Shown piece after piece: positions 18,289-27,101 of a stretch of DNA of 64,000 nt (position 1 is its first letter; each line of letters begins with the position of its first letter). The stretch comes from Acidimicrobiales bacterium (GTDB lineage Bacteria; Actinomycetota; Acidimicrobiia; Acidimicrobiales; Poriferisodalaceae). The position numbers and the translations under genes are program-made. Location: NCBI GenBank assembly GCA_009843525.1, contig VYDH01000008.1, positions 62,001 to 126,000 on the forward strand, in the 5' to 3' direction. The notes beneath the pieces are model-generated. The model saw only the letters and a list, made by a program, of their open reading frames with translations, did no database searches and was not told the DNA's origin.

Positions 18289-20871
18289 ATGGCAGAACAG
18301 ACATCACCCGGGCGCGCCCTTGGCGATCGCTCGCTTCCAGATCGTGCTGCATCCAAGCGCACGATCCCAGATCGTGCCGAAGTGGTCGTCGTGGGCGGCG
18401 GTGTCGTGGGCTGCGCGGTTGCGTACCACCTGGTGCGGCGAGGCATCACCGACGTGTTGTTGCTGGAGCAGAACCAGCTCACCTCGGGCACGACCTGGCA
18501 CGCGGCCGGATTGGCAGCGCAGCTCAAGTCGACCTACAGCCTGACCAAGCTGGCCACCTACACCGTGCGCCTGTTCGAGGCGCTCGAGGACGAGACCGGT
18601 CAGGCGACGGGCTTCCGGGCGCCGGGCTCGATCTCGGTGGCATCCGATGCCGAGCGCTGGGAGGAGATCCTGCGCGGCGCATCCATGGGCAGGTCCATCG
18701 GTGTCGAGTCCCGCGAGCTCGACATGGACGAACTGTCGGAGATGTGGCCGCTGATGCGAACCGACGACCTAGTGGGCGCGCTGTACCTGCCGGACGACGG
18801 GATGGTGTCGCCGGTGGACGTCACGATGGCCCTGGCCAAGGGTGCACGTGCCCGAGGGTGCCGCATCATCGAAGGTGTCGCCGTCGCCGGGCTCGAGACC
18901 CGCAATGGCGCCATCAGCGGCGTCCGCACTGAGTTGACGTCCGGCGTCGCGAGCGGCGCCGGGGGAGACCACCTGATCGAGACCGAGACCGTGGTGCTGG
19001 CCACCGGCATGTGGACCCGCCACCTCGCCGCTCAGATCGGGGTGAACGTTCCGCTGCAGGCGTGCGAGCACTTCTACGTGGTCACCGAGCCGCTCGAAGG
19101 GCTCGACACCTCCACGCCCATCGTGCGCGACCCCACCAACTACACGTACTTCAAGGAGGAGACCGGCAAGCTCATGGTCGGCTTCTTCGAGCCGGAAGCC
19201 AAGGTGTGGCGCCTCGACGGCATTCCCCGCGACTTCAAGTTCGGGACGCTGCCGGAAGACTGGGACCACGTCGGACCGGTGTTCGAGCGCTCATGCCATC
19301 GGGTGCCGACGCTGGCCGACTGCGGCGTGCAGCTGTTCTTCAACGGCCCCGAATCGTTCACTCCCGACGGCACCTACTACCTCGGCGAGGCGCCCGAGGT
19401 CGACGGCTGTTTCGTGGCGGCCGGCTTCAACTCCGTCGGCATCCAGTCCGCGGGGGGAGCCGGCTGGGTGCTGGCCGACTGGATCGCCGACCGGCACCCA
19501 CCGATGGACCTGTGCGCGGTGGACATCCGCCGCGCCATGCCATTCCAGGCCGACAACGACTACCTAGCCGAACGCATCAGCGAGAGTCTCGGCCTGCTGT
19601 ATGCGATGCACTGGCCATTCTTCCAGTACACGAGCGCCCGCGACCAGCGGCGCTCGGCGCTGCACGACGCGATGGATGCGGCCGGCGCGGTCTTCGGCGA
19701 GACAGCAGGCTGGGAGCGAGCCAATTGGTTTGCCGAGCAGGGCCAGGAACGGGAATACCGCTACAGCTACGGCAAGCAGAACTGGTTCAAGAACTCCGGG
19801 CGCGAGTGCGACGCCGTGCGCAACGGCGTGGCGGTGTTCGACCAGTCGTCGTTCGTCAAGTTCACCGTGCGCGGCCCCGACGCGCTCGACGTGCTCGACA
19901 CGTTGAGTGTGGCTTCGGTGGATGTGCCCGCCGGGCGTGCCGTGTACACGCAGTGGTGCAACGAGCGAGGCGGGATCGAGGCCGACCTGACCGTCACCCG
20001 GCTGGGCGACGACGATTTCTGGGTGGTCACCTCGGCTGCCTGCCAGACCCGTGACTGGGCGTGGCTGCGACGCCACTGCAGGGGCCGTGACGTCGACATC
20101 GCCGATGTCACCGACGAGTGGGCAGTGCTCGGGCTGATGGGACCGCACTCACGAGACCTGCTCAGCGGTGTCACCGACGCCGCGCTCGACAACGAGTCGT
20201 TCGGTTTCGGCGATGCGCAGCACATCGACGTGGCGTGCTCGACTGGCCCGATCGCGGTGCTGGCCGTGCGCATGAGCTACGTGGGCGAGCTCGGCTGGGA
20301 GCTGTATGTGCCCAACGCCGGGGCAGTCGCGGTGTACGAAGCGCTGCGCGACGCTGCGGAAGACGCGGACGGGCTGGAGTTGGCTCACGCCGGCTATCAC
20401 GCCATGAACACGCTGCGGCTGGAGTGCGGCTACCGCCACTGGGGGCACGACATCAGCGACGAGGACACGCCGCTGGAGGCCGGCCTCGGCTTCGCGATTG
20501 CGTGGGACAAGCCGCGCGACTTCATCGGCCGCGCAGCGCTGGAGGCACAACGCCACGAGCCCCGCACACACCGTCTCGTCCAGTTCCGGCTCGAAGACCC
20601 CGACGTGCTGGCGTACCACGACGAGCCAATCCGCCGCGACGGCGAGCTCGTCGGCCGGGTCACGTCGGCTATGTGGAGCTACACCGAGGATCGCTGCCTG
20701 GCGATGGGCTACGTGACGCACCCGACCGCGGCCGACCCCGAGCCGCAGGCGGTCACCAAGTCTTGGCTCGACGCCGGCAGCTTCGACATCGAGATCGCCG
20801 GCCGCCGCATCGCCGCCACACCCTCGATCCGCAGCTTCTACGACCCCACCAACCAACGCGTCCGCCTGTAG
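18289..20871 (+). CDS. Dimethylglycine/sarcosine dehydrogenase-like flavoprotein with GcvT domain (paralog 1)
   Basis: An 860-residue two-part enzyme: an N-terminal DAO-type FAD oxidoreductase (VVVGGGVVGCAVAYHLVRRG at about residue 32, with FAO_M following) and a C-terminal folate-binding GcvT domain (from about 460) that captures the methyl carbon as methylene-THF. TTWHAAGL contains H71, the position where dimethylglycine dehydrogenases carry FAD covalently. GELGWELYVP and a GCV_T_C tail are present. The first 25 residues are a hydrophilic extension containing repeated DRA-type text. It lies 10 nt after the hydroxyacid oxidase stop. The substrate should be an N-methyl amino acid such as dimethylglycine or sarcosine; which one cannot be told from sequence alone. 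Confidence 0.9.
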   Translation: MAEQTSPGRALGDRSLPDRAASKRTIPDRAEVVVVGGGVVGCAVAYHLVRRGITDVLLLEQNQLTSGTTWHAAGLAAQLKSTYSLTKLATYTVRLFEALEDETGQATGFRAPGSISVASDAERWEEILRGASMGRSIGVESRELDMDELSEMWPLMRTDDLVGALYLPDDGMVSPVDVTMALAKGARARGCRIIEGVAVAGLETRNGAISGVRTELTSGVASGAGGDHLIETETVVLATGMWTRHLAAQIGVNVPLQACEHFYVVTEPLEGLDTSTPIVRDPTNYTYFKEETGKLMVGFFEPEAKVWRLDGIPRDFKFGTLPEDWDHVGPVFERSCHRVPTLADCGVQLFFNGPESFTPDGTYYLGEAPEVDGCFVAAGFNSVGIQSAGGAGWVLADWIADRHPPMDLCAVDIRRAMPFQADNDYLAERISESLGLLYAMHWPFFQYTSARDQRRSALHDAMDAAGAVFGETAGWERANWFAEQGQEREYRYSYGKQNWFKNSGRECDAVRNGVAVFDQSSFVKFTVRGPDALDVLDTLSVASVDVPAGRAVYTQWCNERGGIEADLTVTRLGDDDFWVVTSAACQTRDWAWLRRHCRGRDVDIADVTDEWAVLGLMGPHSRDLLSGVTDAALDNESFGFGDAQHIDVACSTGPIAVLAVRMSYVGELGWELYVPNAGAVAVYEALRDAAEDADGLELAHAGYHAMNTLRLECGYRHWGHDISDEDTPLEAGLGFAIAWDKPRDFIGRAALEAQRHEPRTHRLVQFRLEDPDVLAYHDEPIRRDGELVGRVTSAMWSYTEDRCLAMGYVTHPTAADPEPQAVTKSWLDAGSFDIEIAGRRIAATPSIRSFYDPTNQRVRL

Positions 20872-20940
20872 CCGCGAATGCGCGCAGTGGTGCGCGGAGT
20901 GGTGGTAATTTGCGCGCACCACGTCGGCATGCCACGGGGC

Positions 20941-20958
20941 CCGAACCGGGGGGTTCGG
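20941..20958. terminator. GC-rich hairpin between the two dehydrogenase paralogs
   Basis: CCGAACC-GGGG-GGTTCGG forms a perfect 7-bp stem with a 4-nt loop in the 150-bp gap after paralog 1. There is no T tract, as is common in high-GC actinobacteria. It may reduce read-through into paralog 2 or stabilise the upstream message. Confidence 0.35.
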
Positions 20959-20992
20959 CTCACGTCTGGCCTGGACAAATGGGGACCTGTGT

Positions 20993-21019
20993 ATGTCTGA
21001 GCAGGCCCGGCATCACTGA
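20993..21019 (+). other. Possible leader peptide ORF (8 codons)
   Basis: ATG at 20993 opens an eight-residue frame, MSEQARHH, stopping 2 nt before the ATG of the second dehydrogenase. The main gene has no clear ribosome site of its own, so it could be translated by reinitiation. The stretch might equally be chance or a decayed older N-terminus. Confidence 0.25.
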
Positions 21020-21021
21020 GC

Positions 21022-23520
21022 ATGCCTCAACAAGCGCAATGCGTCATCATCGGCGGCGGGGCCATGGGGGCCGGCCTGCTGTACGCCCTCGCGCACGAAG
21101 GCTGGACCGACACGATCCTGGTCGAGAAAGGCGAGCTGACCTCTGGGTCCACCTGGCACGCGGCCGGTCTGATCCCCAACTTCATCGGCGATCTCAACAT
21201 GGCCAAGGTGCACCAGGAGGCGGTCGCTCTCTACCCGCGCCTGGAGGCCGAGACAGGACTGTCGGCGGGCTGGCACGGCTGCGGCGCCATCCGGCTGGCG
21301 CGCACGGCCGACGAGGCCGACTGGCACCACTACGTCGGGGCCATGCTCACCCAGATCGGCGTGGAGTCGCACCTGATCGGGCCCGCGGAGATTGCTGAAC
21401 GGCACCCGCTGCTGACCGATCTCGACGACGTACGGCTCGGCTTCTTCACACCGCATGACGGCTGGACCGATCCGTCGAGCTGCACGAACGCCATGGCCAA
21501 GGGGGCCCGCGATCTCGGCTGCCGGATCATGCGCCACACGCTCGTGACCGGTATGTCCCAGCGCCCCGACGGCAGCTGGGACGTCACGATCGTGCGCGGC
21601 GGTGCCGATCCGGCCCGCCGCCGCAACGGATCGAACGGCCGCGACGAGCAGGACACCATCCGCTGCGAGCACGTCGTGAACGCCGCCGGGCACTACGCAC
21701 CCCAGCTCGGCGCCATGATCGGGCTCGACGTTCCGATCGTGTCGGTCATCCATCAGTACCTGGTGACCGAGACTGTGCCCGAGGTGGAGGCGCTCGACTT
21801 CGAGCTGCCAGTCGTGCGCGATCCCCGTGCCTCGTGCTACTACCGCCAGGAGATCGACGGTCTGCTCATCGGGCCGTACGAGATGTCCGGCTCCCGGCCG
21901 TACGGCGTCGACGGCATCGACTGGGACCTGCACTTCCACCTGCCCGGCGAGGACCTCGACGTGCTCGAAGAATGCCTCGACTTCGCCGAGCAGCGCATCG
22001 GCGTGCTGTCCGACGCGGGCATCAAGCAGGTCGTGTCGGGGCCGATCACTCACACGCCCGACTCGGGCTATCTGATGGGCCCCGCACCGGGGGTGCGCAA
22101 CTACTGGCACTGCAACGGGGCGTCCATCGGCATCACCCAGGGCCCGGGCGCCGGGAAGTTCCTGGCGCAGTGGATGGTCCACGGTCAGACCGAGATCAAC
22201 GTGCGGGCCATGGACCCGCGCCGCTTCGGCGACCACACCGGCCCCAAGTCGCAATTCGCTCTCGAGAAGGCCCTCGACGAGTACCACGAGATGTACCAAG
22301 TGCGGCTGCCGGGCGAGCAGCGCGCCGCTGGCAGGCCGGTCAAGACCACGCCGCTATGGGGACGCTTCGACGCGCTGGGAGCGCAATGGCAGGAGATCTA
22401 CGGGTGGGAACGCCCCCAGTACTTCTCGCCCGGCGGCACCTCAGAGGCCCACTCGTTCCGTCGCTCCAACGCTCACGACGTGGTGGGTGCCGAGGTGCGG
22501 GGCGTGCGCGAGCGGGTCGGCGTAGCCGATCTCAGCGCCTTCGCCAAGTTCGAGGTGAGCGGGCGCGATGCCGCCGCCCTGCTGGATCGGCTGTCGGCCA
22601 ACCGCCTGCCCGGGCGCGACGGCGGCATCCGCCTCACCCACATGCTCACGACCCTCGGCGGCATCGAATGCGAGATGACCATCGCCCGCCTGGCATCGGA
22701 CCGGTTCTGGCTGGCCTCGGCGATCATGGGCCAGAGCCACGACGTGGACTGGCTGCGCGATCACATCGAGCCCGGTGAGCAGGTCGAAGTGCGGGACGCC
22801 ACCGACAGCACCGCCATCCTTGGCGTTACGGGGCCACGAGCGCGCGACGTGCTTGCGCCGCTGACCGACGCCGACCTCGGCAATGACGCGTTCAGCTGGC
22901 TCACCGCCCAGGAGATCTCGGTGGCAGGCGTGCCCGTCATTGCGCTACGGGTGTCTTACGTCGGCGAACTGGGCTGGGAGCTGCACTGCCCGATGGACGA
23001 TCTGGCCCGCGTGTATGACGCAGTCGCCGAAGCCGGCGAGCCCCACGGCCTGGTGCATTTCGGCAGCTACGCCATGAACGCGATGCGCATCGAGAAGGCC
23101 TACAAGGCGTGGGGCAGCGAGCTGACCACCGAGATCACGCCGATCGAAGCCCGCCTCGGACGCTTCGTCGACTACAGCCGACCGTTCGTCGGCCGCGATG
23201 CGACCGTGGCCCGTCGCGAAGCCGAAGAGAACGGCGAGTCGCTGTCAATGGTGCTCGTGTACTGCGAGGTGGATGCAGGCGACAATGACGTGCGCGGCAA
23301 CGAACCCGCATTCGCGCCCGGCAGCGACGAGCCCATGGGCATCGGCACGAGCGGAGCCTGGGGTCACTCGGTGGGCCGCAGCTTGGCGTTCGTGTACGTC
23401 GACCCCGAGTTCGAAGCCCCTGGCAGCACGTTCGAACTGGACCTGCTCGGCGAGCGGCGCACAGCAACTGTGCTGGCCGAAGCGGCCTACGACCCGCAGA
23501 ACCGGGGATTGCGGTCATGA
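21022..23520 (+). CDS. Dimethylglycine/sarcosine dehydrogenase-like flavoprotein with GcvT domain (paralog 2)
   Basis: An 832-residue homologue of the preceding gene with the same architecture: FAD-binding DAO domain (CVIIGGGAMGAGLLYALAHEG at the start; longest motif cited in part), the STWHAAGL motif with H46 as probable covalent FAD site, FAO_M, and a C-terminal GcvT folate domain with LRVSYVGELGWELH and a MNAMRIEKAYKAWGSEL segment typical of dimethylglycine dehydrogenases. The KAWGSELT text suggests a true DMGDH-type THF channel. The stop overlaps the MttB-like start as ATGA. Having both paralogs side by side would allow successive removal of two N-methyl groups (dimethylglycine to sarcosine to glycine), but this division of labour is inference. 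Confidence 0.9.
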   Translation: MPQQAQCVIIGGGAMGAGLLYALAHEGWTDTILVEKGELTSGSTWHAAGLIPNFIGDLNMAKVHQEAVALYPRLEAETGLSAGWHGCGAIRLARTADEADWHHYVGAMLTQIGVESHLIGPAEIAERHPLLTDLDDVRLGFFTPHDGWTDPSSCTNAMAKGARDLGCRIMRHTLVTGMSQRPDGSWDVTIVRGGADPARRRNGSNGRDEQDTIRCEHVVNAAGHYAPQLGAMIGLDVPIVSVIHQYLVTETVPEVEALDFELPVVRDPRASCYYRQEIDGLLIGPYEMSGSRPYGVDGIDWDLHFHLPGEDLDVLEECLDFAEQRIGVLSDAGIKQVVSGPITHTPDSGYLMGPAPGVRNYWHCNGASIGITQGPGAGKFLAQWMVHGQTEINVRAMDPRRFGDHTGPKSQFALEKALDEYHEMYQVRLPGEQRAAGRPVKTTPLWGRFDALGAQWQEIYGWERPQYFSPGGTSEAHSFRRSNAHDVVGAEVRGVRERVGVADLSAFAKFEVSGRDAAALLDRLSANRLPGRDGGIRLTHMLTTLGGIECEMTIARLASDRFWLASAIMGQSHDVDWLRDHIEPGEQVEVRDATDSTAILGVTGPRARDVLAPLTDADLGNDAFSWLTAQEISVAGVPVIALRVSYVGELGWELHCPMDDLARVYDAVAEAGEPHGLVHFGSYAMNAMRIEKAYKAWGSELTTEITPIEARLGRFVDYSRPFVGRDATVARREAEENGESLSMVLVYCEVDAGDNDVRGNEPAFAPGSDEPMGIGTSGAWGHSVGRSLAFVYVDPEFEAPGSTFELDLLGERRTATVLAEAAYDPQNRGLRS

Positions 23521-25100
23521 GCGAGACCGACACGAGCGAGGCACCTCGGCGACGCCGCGGCGGCGGCCGGGCTGGCCGCATCGCCGTCCGCGAAGCTGCG
23601 CCCGAGCGCGATCGCAGGCCAGTTCGCCCCGGCCTGCCGGCGGGACGCTTCAAACCGTTGACCGAGAGCGATATGCAGCAGGTGTACGACACCGCTGTGG
23701 GACTGCTCGAAGATGTCGGCATGGGCGATCCGCTCGACGAGTTCGTCGAAGCGGCCACGCCCGTCGGCGGGTGGCTCGATGACAACGGGCGCATCCACCT
23801 GCCCCGCGGCGTCGTTGAGCGCGCCATAGAGACCGCGGCCAAGGAATGGATCTGGCACGGCTTCGATGACGATCAGTCAGTGCATGTGGGGGGCGAGCAC
23901 GTCTATTTCGGCACGTCCGGCGCCGCGGTGATGATGTACGACCACGAGACCGGCACGTTCCGCGACTCGCTCGCGCAGGACGTGTACGACTGCGGCCGCT
24001 TGGTTGACACGCTCGACAACCTGCACTTCTACGTGCGCACGGTGGTGGCACGCGACATGGTCGAGACCCGCGACCTCGACATGACCACGGCATACGCAGT
24101 GATGTGCAGCACCACCAAGCCGGGCGGATCGTCGTGGTTCGAGCCGGAGTGGGTGTACGAGTCGGTCGAGATGTTCGACCTCGTGCTGGGCGGCGAGGGC
24201 GAGTTCGCGAAGCGCCCGTTCATCGCGGCCAACAACACGTTCGTCGTACCACCGCTGCGCTTTGCCTACGACTCGGCGAGGTGCCTGGTGGCACAGGTGC
24301 GCACGGGCATGCCCATCAACCTGCTGTCGGCCCTGCAGGCCGGCGCTACTGCGCCTGCGGCGCTCGCAGGCGCTCTGGCGCAGGCCGTGGCCGAGTGCCT
24401 CGGGGGGTTGACCTTCGTGAACTTGCTGTCGCCTGGGCATCCCTGCCTGCTGGGTCTGTGGCCGTTCGTGTCCGACCTGCGCACGGGCGCGATGAGCGGC
24501 GGATCGGGCGAGGAAGGAATCCTCAACGCCGCAGCGGCCGAAGTGGGCCACTGGCTCGGGCTGCCCACCGGTGTGGCGGCGGGAATGACGGACTCCAAGG
24601 TGAACGACGCTCAAGCCGGCTATGAGAAGGGCCTGAACGTCGGACTGGCCGGTCATGCGGGCGCGAACATCGTCTACGAGTCGGCGGGGATGCTGGCGAG
24701 CCTGCTGGCCTGCTCGCACGAGGCGCTGGTGATTGACAACGACATGCTGGGCGCCATCAACCGCACCGTGCGCGGCATCGAGGTGAATGCGGACACGCTG
24801 TCGGCTGAGCTCATCGGCGAGGTCATTGCCGGGCCGGGGCACTTCTTGGGCTCGCCGCAGACGCTCGAGCTCATGGAGACCGAGTACCTCTACCCGCTGG
24901 TGTCCAACCGGGACACCCCTGAGGACTGGACCGAAGCGGGCAGCCGGCCTGCACACGATGTGGCTCACGACCATGTCGTGGCCACGCTGGAGAACCACTG
25001 GCCGTCGCACATCAGCTCTGCTGTCGATGCCGCCATCCGCGACGCTTTCCCGATCGGTCTGGCACCCCAAGGCCCCGCGATCGAGGCTGCCGCGTCCTAG
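23517..25100 (+). CDS. MttB-family methyltransferase, non-pyrrolysine
   Basis: A 527-residue TIM-barrel protein of the trimethylamine methyltransferase (MttB) superfamily. True archaeal MttB has an in-frame amber codon for pyrrolysine; here the frame is uninterrupted, so this belongs to the non-pyrrolysine group that includes glycine betaine and other quaternary-amine demethylases. After a basic N-terminus of about 40 residues come LTESDMQQVYDTAVGLLEDVG, which I cite only as the conserved first helix, then a GTSGAAVMMYDHETG strand and a C-terminal LGSPQTLELMETEYLYP segment common in the family. It is coupled by a 4-nt overlap to the second dehydrogenase. No corrinoid protein gene is adjacent, so the methyl acceptor is unexplained. 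Confidence 0.87.
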   Translation: MSETDTSEAPRRRRGGGRAGRIAVREAAPERDRRPVRPGLPAGRFKPLTESDMQQVYDTAVGLLEDVGMGDPLDEFVEAATPVGGWLDDNGRIHLPRGVVERAIETAAKEWIWHGFDDDQSVHVGGEHVYFGTSGAAVMMYDHETGTFRDSLAQDVYDCGRLVDTLDNLHFYVRTVVARDMVETRDLDMTTAYAVMCSTTKPGGSSWFEPEWVYESVEMFDLVLGGEGEFAKRPFIAANNTFVVPPLRFAYDSARCLVAQVRTGMPINLLSALQAGATAPAALAGALAQAVAECLGGLTFVNLLSPGHPCLLGLWPFVSDLRTGAMSGGSGEEGILNAAAAEVGHWLGLPTGVAAGMTDSKVNDAQAGYEKGLNVGLAGHAGANIVYESAGMLASLLACSHEALVIDNDMLGAINRTVRGIEVNADTLSAELIGEVIAGPGHFLGSPQTLELMETEYLYPLVSNRDTPEDWTEAGSRPAHDVAHDHVVATLENHWPSHISSAVDAAIRDAFPIGLAPQGPAIEAAAS

Positions 25101-25116
25101 CACCTGCGCCCGCTGT

Positions 25117-25276
25117 GAAGGCGGCAGAACCCTCTGGGACCAGCGATCCAGCAGGCGAGAGATCCGTACCGCACCGCATTTCTTGCCGACGGCATCGACG
25201 CAGCACCGTGCATCCAAGAGGGAACCGGTCGCAACGTCCCAGAGTCTCCTGCCGCCTCCACAGCTATGGCGTCTGT
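25117..25276. repeat. Palindromic intergenic repeat, copy A
   Basis: Two arms, 25117-25139 and 25237-25258, pair as an inverted repeat (GCGGCAG...CTCTGGGA against TCCCAGAG...CTGCCGC). They enclose CCAGCGATCC, about 70 bp of unique sequence and GGTCGCAACG. The downstream flank CACAGCTATGGCGTCTG is shared with copy B at 59370-59454. Core blocks are conserved between copies, while the arm tips differ yet still pair. It follows the demethylation operon and could terminate it or be a small non-autonomous element. Confidence 0.65.
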
Positions 25277-25316
25277 GCCTACCGGTTCGGCTGCTTGGGT
25301 TCGGGTATCAGCCGCC

Positions 25317-25322
25317 TAGCGT
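25317..25322 (+). promoter_or_regulatory. TAGCGT -10 box, leaderless promoter
   Basis: TAGCGT lies 6 nt before the GTG start of the shikimate kinase at 25329. The same hexamer precedes the dehydrogenase gene starting at 43070 on the other strand. Confidence 0.5.
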
Positions 25323-25328
25323 GACAGG

Positions 25329-25850
25329 GTGGCACGAGTCCCTGACCGGAACGTGGTGCTGACGGGCTTCATGGGCTCGGGCAAGACCACCGTCGGCCGG
25401 CTCGTCGCGCGCGAGCTGGGCTGGACATTCGTGGACACCGATGACGTGATCGTGGCCCGGCACGGATCGATCGAGGCCATCTTCGCCGAGCGAGGCGAGG
25501 ACGCGTTCCGAGCACTCGAGCGGGAAGTGGCCGCAGAAGTCGCCCGCAGCCAGCATCACGTCATCGCGACCGGCGGCCGGATGCTGCTCGACCCAGCCAA
25601 TGCCGATGCACTGACCGCCACGGGCCGAGTCTTTTGTCTGGTTGCGGACGCTGACGAGATCATCCGCCGCCTGCAGGCCGACATCGGCGGTCCGGTACGG
25701 CCGCTGCTTTCAGGCGAATACCCGGCTGCCGCTGTCGCCCGGCTATTGGACGAGCGTGCGGCCGGCTACGGGCAGTTCGAGCAGGTCCGCACAGCGGGCC
25801 GCTCACCGCAGGACATTGCGGCGGACATCATCGAGCGTCTCGAAGCCTGA
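25329..25850 (+). CDS. aroK: Shikimate kinase
   Basis: A 173-residue P-loop kinase that phosphorylates shikimate to shikimate 3-phosphate in the aromatic amino acid pathway. The Walker A loop is GFMGSGKTT with K19; the shikimate-binding DTDD and FRALEREV segments follow at about residues 36-65, and the GGR of the central strand (ATGGRMLL) is present, all hallmarks of AroK. Length is normal. The start is GTG with a TAGCGT box 6 nt upstream and no Shine-Dalgarno sequence, hence a leaderless message. No other aro genes are adjacent, which is unusual because aroK commonly sits with aroB/aroC; family cousins such as gluconate kinases lack the FRALE motif, so the call is fairly firm. Confidence 0.85.
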   Translation: MARVPDRNVVLTGFMGSGKTTVGRLVARELGWTFVDTDDVIVARHGSIEAIFAERGEDAFRALEREVAAEVARSQHHVIATGGRMLLDPANADALTATGRVFCLVADADEIIRRLQADIGGPVRPLLSGEYPAAAVARLLDERAAGYGQFEQVRTAGRSPQDIAADIIERLEA

Positions 25851-25856
25851 CCGGTA

Positions 25857-25868
25857 GCGCCGCGGCGC
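25857..25868. terminator. Candidate bidirectional terminator
   Basis: GCGCCGCGGCGC is a perfect palindrome in the 27-bp gap between convergent aroK and the CoA transferase gene. It lacks a T tract. Position is the main argument. Confidence 0.3.
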
Positions 25869-25877
25869 CGCCGGCCG

Positions 25878-27101
25878 TCAGTCGGAGGCGACGATGCCGC
25901 GTTCGGTCAGGTCGGTGATCTCGCGCTCGTCCAGGCCGAGCAGGTCGCCCAGCACGGCGGCGGTGTGCTCACCGGCTCGGGGCGCGGGGCCGCGCACGCC
26001 CACGCCGGGGGAGTTGTGCATGCGGAACGGCGCGGCGATCGTCTCGAAATCGCCGGCCTCGGGGTGGTGAATGGTCTCGAAGGCGCCGGTTGCGCGCACC
26101 TGCGGATCCTGCGCTGCTTGCGCCGTGTCGTTGATCGGTGCCCAGATGCAGCGGTGCTCATCCAGCCGGGGCATCCAGTAATCGGATGGCTGTGACTTGA
26201 GGGTGTCGTCGATATCGGCCAGCAGTGCGCGCATGGACCGGAAGCGCTGCCGTCCGGTCTGGTAGTCGGGATTGGACAGCAAGTCCTCGCGCTCGATGGC
26301 TTTGCAGAAGCGCTCCCACGCGTCACCGGTGTCGGGCATCGTGAAGTGCAGCCAGCGCCCGTCCGCGCACTCGAAGGCTTCGAGCATCGGCGAGAGGCCG
26401 CTGTCGCGGGGTCGTTCGGTGTTGGGACGGCCATCCACGAGCGACGTGGCCATGTCGATGGCGATCGTCCAGGTCGCGGTGCGCAGCAGCGAGGATTCCA
26501 CGATCTGGCCCTCGCCGGTCACGTCCCGGGCCCGCAGCCCGGCCATGATCGCGCCGAAGAACGCCAGGCTCGTGGTGTGATCTCCTTGGCCCGGTCGGGC
26601 GTGCGGCGGGGCGCCGCCCGGAGGCGTCGAGGCGCCGTACAGGCCTGACCGGGAGAAGAACGCCGTCACGTCATAGCCCGGCCGGTCGATCTCATCCCCC
26701 ACCTCGCCGTAGCCCGACAGCACGCCGATCACCAGGTCGGGTTTCAGCGCCAGCAGGTCGTCGGTGCCCAGGCCGAAGCGATCACGGCGCTCGGGCAGCA
26801 GGTTCATCACCACGACATCGGAGGCCGCGACGAGGCGCCGTGCAATCGCCGAGCCGTCGGGCTCTTCGAGGTTGAGCTGGATCGATTGCTTGCCCCGATT
26901 GATGAACTGGAAGGCAACGTCGGGGTTGTGTGCGCCTTCGGGCACCTTCGCCTGCTTCATCAGCCCTCGGATCGGATCGCCGCCGATGGCTTCCACCTTG
27001 ATCACCTCGGCCCCGAGGTCGGCCATGATCGCCACGGCAGACGGTGCCGCAGCGAAATTGGCGAACTCGACGACGCGGATGCCCTCCAGCGGTGATGTCA
27101 T
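25878..27101 (-). CDS. CaiB/BaiF family III CoA transferase
   Basis: A 407-residue family III CoA transferase, which moves CoA between acyl groups through a mixed anhydride on a conserved aspartate. The N-terminus has LEGIRVVEFANFAAAPSA and LGAEVIKVEAIGGDPIR, the standard signature, and the catalytic residue is most likely D174 in GQGDHTTS. The C-terminal domain contains WAPINDTAQAAQDPQV, typical of the family. The open frame extends to 27461, but the ATG at 27101 overlaps the stop of the sucrase/ferredoxin-like gene as ATGA and begins where homologues do. The acyl group is not inferable; formyl-, oxalyl-, carnitinyl- and methyl-branched acyl-CoA are all known in the family. Confidence 0.91.
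   Translation of the reverse strand: MTSPLEGIRVVEFANFAAAPSAVAIMADLGAEVIKVEAIGGDPIRGLMKQAKVPEGAHNPDVAFQFINRGKQSIQLNLEEPDGSAIARRLVAASDVVVMNLLPERRDRFGLGTDDLLALKPDLVIGVLSGYGEVGDEIDRPGYDVTAFFSRSGLYGASTPPGGAPPHARPGQGDHTTSLAFFGAIMAGLRARDVTGEGQIVESSLLRTATWTIAIDMATSLVDGRPNTERPRDSGLSPMLEAFECADGRWLHFTMPDTGDAWERFCKAIEREDLLSNPDYQTGRQRFRSMRALLADIDDTLKSQPSDYWMPRLDEHRCIWAPINDTAQAAQDPQVRATGAFETIHHPEAGDFETIAAPFRMHNSPGVGVRGPAPRAGEHTAAVLGDLLGLDEREITDLTERGIVASD

Noticed and set aside
20872..21021. A riboswitch (glycine or THF type) in the gap between the two dehydrogenases
   Set aside because: A strong hairpin is present, but I could not match the conserved cores of either class.
23517..25100. Possibility of pyrrolysine readthrough in the MttB-like gene
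   Set aside because: There is no internal amber codon; the 527-codon frame is complete and matches the non-pyrrolysine branch.
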